Below, one piece after another: positions 54,683-61,425 of a stretch of 63,237 nucleotides of DNA. The position numbers and the translations under genes are program-made. The stretch's first letter is position 1. Each line of letters begins with the position of its first letter. The notes under the pieces were generated by a model, which was not told the DNA's origin, did not search any database, and worked only from the letters and a program-made list of their open reading frames with translations. Source of the stretch: JBBAEA01 sp041656175. Lineage in GTDB: Bacteria; Myxococcota_A; Bradymonadia; UBA4248. The stretch spans positions 1-63,237 of the forward strand of contig JBBAEA010000003.1 of NCBI GenBank assembly GCA_041656175.1. The letters run 5' to 3'.

Positions 54683-56673
54683 GTAGCTGGAGAGACGTTA
54701 TTCTAAAAGAATTTGTTCCCGATGTTAGTAAACTGACCTTAGTCGCGGATCCGGACTACCTGTTGACGGAGGAGAAACTAGTGCTTGATTTACGCGGGCG
54801 CGGCTTCGATCTGATCGAGTTCAGTGATCCCTTTAAATTCAGATATGCCTACGAGTCTAAGTACCGTTCGATCTGGGATCGGGGGGAGCGCACAGATCTA
54901 GTTGTGGTACTCCGCTTGCAGAATGCTGAGCTGGGAACGTTGCCGTACGACCTGCTCCAAGTGGGTCGGAAGCTGTCGTTCAACTTAGGGGAGCTCTTTC
55001 CCAATCTTAGCTACCCGGTCATTGAGAAGCTCGACCAGAGCCTGCTGGACAAGCTATTCGAAGCCCAGCGCAAATCGCAGCTGGATCGCATGGGCGACAA
55101 CGCCACCAAGGATTTCGTTCTCCGTCATGTGTTCAACATTGCGGCGGAACAAATAAGGGGCGATGTGGCGCTGCTCCGGGTATTGCTGAGCATGCACTAT
55201 AAAAAGCTACAGATCCCGCAGATGCTGGCTGAGCGGCTTATCCAAGTTCTGAAGGACAAGAATAGCTTTAAAGGCTGGCCGCTTCCCGAGATCGTTCCGG
55301 ACGATGAGGCCTTCTTCGCCTTTTTGCAGGAACGCTGGCCGCTCTTTCTTTCCCGGCTTGGTAGCGTCAATCAGACGATGGAAGATTCTCTGGATTACGG
55401 CTTCAAGGTTCCCAGCCCTGACCACCTGCCGTTTGACCATCAGGACATCAAGGTTTACATCGACAACCTGTTCCTAGAGGGGAAACTCACCCCCGTCGAG
55501 GTCACAGATATTGAAGTGGATGCTGGATCTTGGGTTTGCTGCGGCATTGCCACCTCCAGCAAGGACAATGACGCGCTTCGGATTTCGCGCCTGTTCGACC
55601 TTGTCGAAAAGGAACTTCCCAATACGGAAGCGCGCTACTCAGACTGGATCGCTTTTGCATTGAAATGGGCCGAACTCTCTTCGCTGGTTCACTGCGGCAA
55701 CAGTACCGAGTATCAGACTAGGCTCAGAGAAATAGGTGATGCAATGAACTCGACCTTCGCCAGTTGGTTGACGGGTCGCTACATTAGTTTGTTCAACTTG
55801 CCACCGACCAATCTGGCCATGCTGCACCATGTACCGCGCTACATGGCTCGAGATATCGAGGACTCTCAAGGCAGCAGTGCCGCGCTGATCGTAGTCGATG
55901 GCTTGGCCTTGGATCAATGGGTGACCATTCGGCAGCTTCTGCAAAAGCAAGATGCCAATCTGTACATGCGCGAATCCGCGACCTTCGCATGGATTCCGAC
56001 GCTGACTTCGGTATCGCGGCAGTCGATCTTTTCGGGCAAGGAGCCGTGCTATTTCCCGTCATCTATCAACTCGACCAACAGCGAAGAGAAACTCTGGGAG
56101 CAGTTCTGGGAAGACCAGGGTCTGCCTAGGTTAGAGGTTGCTTACCAGCGTGGACTCGGTGATGGCGATGCTGCGGGCGTCCTTGAATACGCAATCCCCA
56201 CCAGGAAGACCAAGGTGTTGGGACTGGTTGTGGATAAAGTGGACAAGATCATGCATGGCATGCAACTCGGCTCGGCCGGAATGCACAACCAGATCAAGCA
56301 GTGGTGCCAAGGTGGTTTTCTGGCTGCATTGATCGGCCAACTGTTGGAATACGGCTATGATGTCTGGTTGACGGCCGATCACGGCAACATCCAATGCGAA
56401 GGCAAAGGCCGCCCCTCGGAAGGTGCGATAGCCGATACTCGGGGCGAGCGAGCTCGTGTCTATAAAACGCCGGAGTCCCGCGCTCAGGTAGCTGGGGGCT
56501 TCCCGTTTGCTTACGAATGGGAGCTGGTCGGTTTGCCAGAAGAATATTTCCCTCTGGTGGCCAGTGGCCGCGACGCATTCGTGAACCCAAGAGAATCTAT
56601 CGTAGGTCACGGCGGCATAGCCATCGAAGAAGTCATCGTACCCCTTGTAAAGTTTGAGAGGAAAACACGGTGA
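54679..56673 (+). CDS. pglZ: PglZ-domain protein, BREX type 3 phosphatase-like
   Basis: Core BREX protein of the alkaline-phosphatase superfamily. The opening MSSWRDVILKEFVPDV, RYAYESKYRSIWDRGE and LVVVLRLQN are typical of the type 3 PglZ group. Metal-site motifs of the PglZ fold: ALIVVDGLALDQW with D407, SVSRQSIFSGKEP, and WLTADHGN with D567-H568; the C-terminal GHGGIAIEEVIVPLV is also characteristic. Full length (664 residues) and without frameshift. It overlaps the helicase remnant (ATGA) and the next gene (GTGATG). Since the BREX methyltransferase, BrxC and BrxF genes are absent from the window, it cannot form a canonical BREX system alone. Confidence 0.87.
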   Translation: MSSWRDVILKEFVPDVSKLTLVADPDYLLTEEKLVLDLRGRGFDLIEFSDPFKFRYAYESKYRSIWDRGERTDLVVVLRLQNAELGTLPYDLLQVGRKLSFNLGELFPNLSYPVIEKLDQSLLDKLFEAQRKSQLDRMGDNATKDFVLRHVFNIAAEQIRGDVALLRVLLSMHYKKLQIPQMLAERLIQVLKDKNSFKGWPLPEIVPDDEAFFAFLQERWPLFLSRLGSVNQTMEDSLDYGFKVPSPDHLPFDHQDIKVYIDNLFLEGKLTPVEVTDIEVDAGSWVCCGIATSSKDNDALRISRLFDLVEKELPNTEARYSDWIAFALKWAELSSLVHCGNSTEYQTRLREIGDAMNSTFASWLTGRYISLFNLPPTNLAMLHHVPRYMARDIEDSQGSSAALIVVDGLALDQWVTIRQLLQKQDANLYMRESATFAWIPTLTSVSRQSIFSGKEPCYFPSSINSTNSEEKLWEQFWEDQGLPRLEVAYQRGLGDGDAAGVLEYAIPTRKTKVLGLVVDKVDKIMHGMQLGSAGMHNQIKQWCQGGFLAALIGQLLEYGYDVWLTADHGNIQCEGKGRPSEGAIADTRGERARVYKTPESRAQVAGGFPFAYEWELVGLPEEYFPLVASGRDAFVNPRESIVGHGGIAIEEVIVPLVKFERKTR

Positions 56674-57428
56674 TGAGAAAGAGACATGAAGTCATTGGCA
56701 TTAAACAGGTGATTCGCTTCGAGTGGATGCAGAAGGCTGCCAATCTACTGCTGGCAGGACTCGACGCCAAAACCATCCGCCATGAGCTGCACGAGTTCCT
56801 TAAGGACAGAAAAGGCAATGGCACAGTGGGCGAAAGAAGCGAAAAGACCCGAACCTTCGCGGTCGACAACTTGATGAAGATCTGGGTATCCCCGGATCCC
56901 GACTTGAACCCGTTCCGGGAAGCATCGTTGGAGTTTCTGCTAGAAAAACCGTCCGTGGCTTTGCCGATCCAATGGGGGATGATCTCGGCATCCTATCCCT
57001 TTTGGTTCAACGTGGCTCGCCAGACCGGCCGTCTCTTGGCTTTGCAGAACCAGGTGACTCAGACACAGATCATCAATCGCTTGAAGGAACAGTATGGCGA
57101 TCGACAAACGGTGAGCAGCTGTGCGAAATATGTTATCCGCTCCTTTGTTGCTTGGGGTGTTCTAAAGGATTCCGAGACCAAGGGCTGCTATGAGAAACCC
57201 GCTCCCGTGAGCATTGCCGAGCCAAACCTAGCCATCCTGATGTTCGAGTCAGCACTCCTAGCCACCCCGGAGGCCAAGAGCGCATTAGGGCTGATCCTGC
57301 ACAACCCGGCATTCTTCCCATTCCAGCTCCCCGCGTTGACGGGAGATTTTGTATCCCATCGCAGCGACCGGATCGACGTGCTTCGTTACGCACTGGACGA
57401 TGAGCTGCTGAAATTGAAGGGCATCTAA
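56673..57428 (+). CDS. BrxA-like protein
   Basis: About 251 residues, all helical with winged-helix-like segments. In type 3 BREX operons brxA follows pglZ, and this gene is in that position. The segment YPFWFNVARQTGRLLALQNQ then QIINRLKEQYGDR and FVAWGVLKDSE resembles the BrxA/DUF1819 arrangement of an acidic-helical middle and a wing. The assignment rests on position and this loose pattern, so another small BREX-associated DNA-binding protein is possible. ATG 56673 lies in the pglZ stop (TGATG); GTG 56670 is an alternative. The next gene follows after 18 bases. Confidence 0.6.
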   Translation: MRKRHEVIGIKQVIRFEWMQKAANLLLAGLDAKTIRHELHEFLKDRKGNGTVGERSEKTRTFAVDNLMKIWVSPDPDLNPFREASLEFLLEKPSVALPIQWGMISASYPFWFNVARQTGRLLALQNQVTQTQIINRLKEQYGDRQTVSSCAKYVIRSFVAWGVLKDSETKGCYEKPAPVSIAEPNLAILMFESALLATPEAKSALGLILHNPAFFPFQLPALTGDFVSHRSDRIDVLRYALDDELLKLKGI

Positions 57429-57446
57429 ATTAGGGAGGGGACGTGA

Positions 57447-58265
57447 ATGCCTTGGACTTCGGAACACACTAAATGGCTCATCGACACTGGCGAACGACTG
57501 AAAACTGCCGACGGCAAGAAAGTCGAGGTCTGGGAGCTCCGTCATGAAAACGACGCGGTAGTGCTTTCGGCTTGGGCTAGGCATTTCCGGAATCACTACT
57601 GCTTTGACAGGGATATTGATGATTTGCGCAGAGGGTACGATTGCTCTCGTGGAGAGTATCTCAACACCATAAAGTTTCTAGACCCCAAATATGCGCCAGG
57701 CCCCAGCATCCGCGCTGGCGACTTTGGAGAAGTGCTGGTTGCAGATTTTCTTGAATACCTGCTTGGTTACTGGGTTCCACGCACTCGCTATGGTGGCAAA
57801 ACCAGCCGGAACGAGTCGACAAAAGGCAGTGACATCATCGGCTTCCATATCGTCAAGGATGGCAAAGTTTCTTCGAAGGATAGGCTAGCGATCTTTGAAG
57901 TGAAGGCGCAATTCTCAGGGAAAAAGGCGAAGACGAGACTCCAAGATGCTGTAGATGGCTCGGCAAAAGACATCGAACGGAAGGCGGAGTCTTTGAATGC
58001 GATCAAGCAAAGGCTGCGTGACCGGGATGAGTTCGATAAAGCTAAAATAATTGAACGGTTCCAGAACGAAGTGGCTCGCCCATACAAGGAAGTTTATGGA
58101 GCTGTCGCGCTCTTTGAAAACCCGCTTTTTGACTGCCACCTGACACTCTCTACCAATGCATCCACTTATCCGCATTCTGCTGATCTTGCGTTAGTGGTCA
58201 TTAAAGGGCATCATACGATGGCACTCGTCAACGAGCTCTACAGGAGGGCTGCGGATGAGGCCTGA
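57447..58265 (+). CDS. PD-(D/E)xK nuclease-like protein resembling HamA (DUF1837)
   Basis: 272 residues. Nuclease signature: G-D-F-G-E95 (GDFGEVLVADFLEYL), GSD129 (STKGSDIIGFHI) and E151-V-K153 (AIFEVKAQFSG), the E...D...ExK layout of PD-(D/E)xK enzymes. The order and spacing recall HamA of the Hachiman defence system, including a GDFGE-type first element and a G-x-D preceding the ExK strand. The C-terminal half (KAESLNAIKQRLRDRDEF, LALVVIKGHHTMALVNELY) is helical then beta. A ribosome site AGGGAGGGG lies upstream. No HamB helicase gene is next to it; the only helicase is the truncated BrxHII. It overlaps the next gene by 11 bases. Confidence 0.7.
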   Translation: MPWTSEHTKWLIDTGERLKTADGKKVEVWELRHENDAVVLSAWARHFRNHYCFDRDIDDLRRGYDCSRGEYLNTIKFLDPKYAPGPSIRAGDFGEVLVADFLEYLLGYWVPRTRYGGKTSRNESTKGSDIIGFHIVKDGKVSSKDRLAIFEVKAQFSGKKAKTRLQDAVDGSAKDIERKAESLNAIKQRLRDRDEFDKAKIIERFQNEVARPYKEVYGAVALFENPLFDCHLTLSTNASTYPHSADLALVVIKGHHTMALVNELYRRAADEA

Positions 58266-58503
58266 ACAGAAATCCCAACTTCTGCTGGGAGCCACACGGT
58301 CAAAGGCTAAGATGCTTGAGAAAAAGCTGGAATTAGTATTGGATGGCGAAGCGCCCTATGACATCTTCGTGCGCTGGAAAGCGATTGAAAAACAACCCAT
58401 CGGTTGGAATCCAGACTTGAACGATGGCGACCGAATCAACGACCACCACCTGAGTTTGGCCGAGAAACGCGCCGCAAGGGAGATGGTGGAGAGCTCGCCA
58501 TGA
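58255..58503 (+). CDS. 82-residue protein resembling the C-terminal tail of PglX
   Basis: The block PYDIFVRWKAIEKQPIGWNP followed by DLNDG is the hallmark of the extreme C-terminus of PglX methyltransferases (PYDIFVRWKPLxEQPIGWxP, DLNDGVRLN). Here it stands in a separate small gene, preceded by a helix (KAKMLEKKLELVL) as in PglX, and ends with a different tail (LSLAEKRAAREMVESS). It overlaps the nuclease gene upstream by 11 bases and the ATPase gene downstream by ATGA, so it is translated as part of the operon. It may be a relic or a working interaction module that recognises what the PglX tail normally binds (inference). Confidence 0.7.
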   Translation: MRPEQKSQLLLGATRSKAKMLEKKLELVLDGEAPYDIFVRWKAIEKQPIGWNPDLNDGDRINDHHLSLAEKRAAREMVESSP

Positions 58504-59780
58504 TCAAGCATCTCAAACTATCCAATGTTGGCCCAGCAGCTAAGATGGAATTGGAATTTGCTAGGCGCTTGAACCTGTTGACTGGAGATAACGGCTTGGG
58601 CAAGAGCTTTCTGCTGGATATTGCTTGGTGGGCACTGACTCGCAGGTGGCCCGCTGAAATTAACCCGAAGCTGACTGCTGGGAAAAAGGCGTTACCTGCC
58701 TCTGACGGAGAAGCCAAAATAAGCTTTTCTTTTACCAGCAAGAGTAAAGAGGAAAGCTACGAAAGCAGCTTTCTCCGAAAAGAGCAGGCGTGGACTGGCA
58801 GAGCAGGTCGGCCTGCAAACCCAGGGCTCGTCCTGTATGCCATGTCGGATGGCAGTTTTGCTGTTTGGGATCCGCACCGAAATTATTGGCTTACTCGGGA
58901 CGGCCTTGATGTGCAGGAGCGTGTTCCAGCCTATGTTTTTAACCCGAAAGAAGTTTGGGATGGTCTCCAAGATGAAAACGGTGGTTGGCTATGTAATGGT
59001 TTGATACGCGACTGGGCTGGGTGGCAGAAGGAGCGAGGCATACCATTCAAACATCTTAAACAAGTATTGGAAATACTGTCACCTTCGGCCAACGAAAAGC
59101 TGGAACCTGGAAATTTAACGAGAATAAGTCTGGATGATGTCCGCGACATTCCAACGATTCGTATGCCCTATCAACAGGATGTTGCTGTTGTACATGCGTC
59201 ATCTGGAATGCGACGAATCATGGCTTTGGCATACTTTCTTGTTTGGGCATGGGAAGAACACAAGCAAGCGGCCAAGCAACTCGGGGAGCCTGCCACAAAG
59301 CAAATTACCTTTCTGATTGACGAAATCGAATCTCATCTCCATCCGAGCTGGCAGCGTCGTATCGTTCCAACGCTGCTTTCTGTCACGGAAAAACTGACCA
59401 AGAGCGCGAAAGTTCAGTTGATCACAGCTACGCACTCCCCGTTGATCATGGCGTCTGTGGAGCCGTTATTTGACGCGCAACAGGACTCATGGTTTGACCT
59501 CGATTTCGAAGATAAAAAAGTGCTTCTGCGCCGCCGCAACTTTGAAAAACATGGCGATGTTGCGAACTGGCTTGTCAGTGAGGCGTTTGATTTGAAGAGT
59601 GGTCGCCCTATTGAGTATGAGCATCTTGTAGAGGAAGCCTCGACATTGCTGGACAAAGAGCAGCCGACCGAAAAACAGATTTCCGAAATGTATGATAAAT
59701 TGCTTCAAGCATTAGGGCCTAAGGACGAGTTTTTGTTTCGATGGCGGACTATTTGCGACAAAAAAGGGTGGCTCAAATGA
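58500..59780 (+). CDS. AAA/ABC-class ATPase (OLD/PtuA-like)
   Basis: 426 residues. Walker A G29-DNGLG-K35-S36, a Q-loop region, ABC-like signature area VVHASSGMRRIMALA, Walker B ITFLIDE with D274 and E275, and ATHSPLIMAS as the H-loop strand. No coiled-coil arm of SMC length is present, so it fits the AAA_15/AAA_21 group found in OLD, PtuA and RloC-like defence ATPases. ATG 58500 lies in the preceding stop (ATGA); an upstream in-frame extension has no support. The ATPase and the following HNH gene overlap by four bases, the arrangement of the Septu-type ATPase-nuclease pairs. Confidence 0.82.
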   Translation: MIKHLKLSNVGPAAKMELEFARRLNLLTGDNGLGKSFLLDIAWWALTRRWPAEINPKLTAGKKALPASDGEAKISFSFTSKSKEESYESSFLRKEQAWTGRAGRPANPGLVLYAMSDGSFAVWDPHRNYWLTRDGLDVQERVPAYVFNPKEVWDGLQDENGGWLCNGLIRDWAGWQKERGIPFKHLKQVLEILSPSANEKLEPGNLTRISLDDVRDIPTIRMPYQQDVAVVHASSGMRRIMALAYFLVWAWEEHKQAAKQLGEPATKQITFLIDEIESHLHPSWQRRIVPTLLSVTEKLTKSAKVQLITATHSPLIMASVEPLFDAQQDSWFDLDFEDKKVLLRRRNFEKHGDVANWLVSEAFDLKSGRPIEYEHLVEEASTLLDKEQPTEKQISEMYDKLLQALGPKDEFLFRWRTICDKKGWLK

Positions 59781-60376
59781 TCCCCGTGACTCTTCAGCCT
59801 GAACCTGCTGACTTTGATGCTGAAGTACGGCAACGAGGGCATGCATGGCTTAGGAACCAAGCGATAGCTCTTAATGCTGCGCCTCCAAAAGCTTCCAAGC
59901 TACCAAACTATTGGTCGCATTCGAATAAACAGCTATGGGAGGCGTATTCTGGTATATGTGCCTACCTCGCGATTTTTTTCGAATGGAGTACTGGTGCTGC
60001 GTCAACGGATCATTTTATTGCAAAGTCGCAGAATGCTGGTGATGCTTATGAGTGGTCAAACTACCGACTTTCGTGTCTTGCGCCGAATCGCAATAAGAAC
60101 AAGTTTGATGATGTGCTCGATCCCATAGGCTTAAGCCCAAATACCTTTGTCATCAATTTTGCATCAGGCAAGATCGCTCCCAATCCAGCATTAAATTCTG
60201 CCCAGAAAACAGCGGCTCGCAAAACCATCCGCAGATTGAGATTGGACAGCCCAGACAACAACGAGATGCGTGCTCGGCATTTTCAGGATTACCTCAGAGG
60301 TAACTGTTCATTGAATCATCTCCAGCGCTATTCGCCGTTTGTTCACGCAGAGATACGAAGGCAGGGGCTCGCATGA
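59777..60376 (+). CDS. HNH endonuclease-like partner of the ATPase
   Basis: 199 residues from ATG 59777, which overlaps the ATPase stop (ATGA). HNH-type landmarks: SGICAYLAIFFEWS, ASTDHFIAKS with D78-H79, EWSNYRLSC with N95, and APNRNKNKFDD. Only one of the zinc cysteines usual in HNH proteins is evident (C near 57 of CAY), so a structural zinc is uncertain. The protein should cleave DNA or tRNA when released by its ATPase, as in Septu PtuA/PtuB pairs (family knowledge); specificity unknown. The following gene begins in its stop codon but is truncated. Confidence 0.75.
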   Translation: MIPVTLQPEPADFDAEVRQRGHAWLRNQAIALNAAPPKASKLPNYWSHSNKQLWEAYSGICAYLAIFFEWSTGAASTDHFIAKSQNAGDAYEWSNYRLSCLAPNRNKNKFDDVLDPIGLSPNTFVINFASGKIAPNPALNSAQKTAARKTIRRLRLDSPDNNEMRARHFQDYLRGNCSLNHLQRYSPFVHAEIRRQGLA

Positions 60377-60465
60377 CCGTGCTCGTTCATCTCTTAAAAG
60401 CACTCCCGACTTTGTCAGTTGGAATGCCAATTGATGCAAGAAATCATGTAACTCGCAGGGCTTAA
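60373..60465 (+). pseudogene. 30-codon stub of a further operon gene
   Basis: ATG 60373 overlaps the HNH stop (ATGA). The frame reads MTVLVHLLKALPTLSVGMPI and ends at TAA 60463 with composition changing to that of the chromosome. The start context is that of a real operon gene whose body has been lost. It marks the right edge of the imported segment. Confidence 0.55.
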
Positions 60466-60582
60466 TTTTAGCTCAAAATCTGTACTCCGTGCAAACATTT
60501 GATAAATTCTCATGCACTGCCCCATGTTTGGGGAACTCTGCGTAGTTTATGGCTTTGCTGAGTTTTACGGACAGAGTCGGGT

Positions 60583-60729
60583 GGGGGGCTTTCGCCCCCC
60601 TACGCGCGGGCTTCTTCGCCAAATTCGCTAATGAGCGCAGTATTTTGTGCGATGTTTCGACTATTCGTCGAACCACCGCACAAAATGCGCTCATTGCGAC
60701 TTTGTCTCAGCGATCCCGCGCTACCCCCC
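60583..60729 (+). repeat. Family A structured intergenic repeat, copy 6
   Basis: Outer helix GCGCGGG 60604-60610 with CCCGCGC 60715-60721. Inner hairpin: AATGAGCGC 60630-60638 and ATTTTGTGCG 60642-60651 pair with 60677-60695 around the bulge AGT; TTCGAC/GTCGAA tops the loop. Only bases 60466-60582 of the 572-base gap lack an assignment. Confidence 0.8.
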
Positions 60730-60774
60730 AGAGTGCAGGCTATTCTTTAGCCAGGGGCTAAAAACGTTGAGGGG

Positions 60775-60870
60775 GCGTTGCGGGGGGCTTTGCCCCCCGC
60801 TGAGGGGGTAGTGGCAAACCCGCGCACAGCGCGGGGTTGACACGTAGGGGGAGACTTCCCCCACAAAAGT
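60775..60870 (+). repeat. Family B repeat
   Basis: Hairpin GCGGGGGGC-ttt-GCCCCCCGC, the link 'tgagggggtagtggc', hairpin AACCCGCGC-aca-GCGCGGGGTT, 'gacacgtagggggagacttccccc'. It sits 45 bases after family A copy 6, so the two families are adjacent here. Confidence 0.75.
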
Positions 60871-61037
60871 AAAAAGCTTAAACATAGAATGGCTCGCAGT
60901 TTTCTTGGCTAAAGAACGGGCTTTGTAAAAAACTTGCATAATGGGCGCAATGGGGTTAATTTGGCGAATGCGTTGGTTTTTTCGTGCGTTTGGCGCGGTA
61001 AGGTGACTGGCGTACATAATGATAATTTTGGAGGCAA

Positions 61038-61256
61038 ATGATGAAGAATCGAGTAGTCGCGATGTTGGCAGTTTTGTTTGTGGCTGCCATGGGGTTGGCT
61101 GGTTGTAAGTCTTGGGCGCCGAATACGACGGAGCCGACGTCGGCGGGTCAGGGTAGCTGTTCGGTGGACCGTGAGTGGGTCCCCGCGAAGCAGGATCCCG
61201 CTACGGGAGAATGGAAAGAAGGCTACTGCGAGTGGAAGCCGGGTAAGAGCGGCTAA
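61038..61256 (+). CDS. Small lipoprotein of unknown function
   Basis: 72 residues. Lipoprotein signal MMKNRVVAMLAVLFVAAMG then LAGC, lipidation at C23. The mature part of about 50 residues has two cysteines (GSCSVDREW and GYCEWKPG) that could form a disulfide, and a repeated Trp-containing unit (REWVPAKQDP, GEWKEGYCEWKPG). GGAGG at 61030-61034 precedes two adjacent ATG codons (61038, 61041). It has its own terminator. Family unrecognised; the composition and size recall small outer-membrane lipoproteins of deltaproteobacteria. Confidence 0.8.
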   Translation: MMKNRVVAMLAVLFVAAMGLAGCKSWAPNTTEPTSAGQGSCSVDREWVPAKQDPATGEWKEGYCEWKPGKSG

Positions 61257-61274
61257 GACTTGATCGGTTTATAG

Positions 61275-61301
61275 AAGGTCGCTGTGTGCGACCTTTTTTT
61301 T
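61275..61301 (+). terminator. Rho-independent terminator
   Basis: AAGGTCGC, five-base loop, GCGACCTT and a run of eight T, 19 bases after the small lipoprotein gene. Confidence 0.9.
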
Positions 61302-61425
61302 CGGCTTTTTTGTAGAAATTTTGCAAATTTTTGCTAGAGTTTTTCTTTAAAGTTGCTAAGAGATTTGTGTTTTTTGGCTCCGAGGTTTTTTGCGGGGCGA
61401 GGCGAGTGTGGGAAGGGAGATTTTG

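Noticed and set aside
52589..57428. Calling a functional BREX type 3 system
   Set aside because: Methyltransferase, BrxC and BrxF genes are absent from the window and the helicase lacks its motor half.
57447..58265. Calling a Hachiman system
   Set aside because: Only a HamA-like protein is present. No HamB helicase is adjacent; the sole helicase is a truncated BrxHII type.
58404..58499. Upstream extension of the ATPase
   Set aside because: It overlaps most of the small PglX-tail gene in another frame; ATG 58500 in the stop overlap starts the typical ATPase N-terminus.
5514..60870. Dispersed GC-rich repeats as a CRISPR array
   Set aside because: Copies are kilobases apart, fold as hairpins, vary in sequence and have no regular spacers; no cas gene is present.
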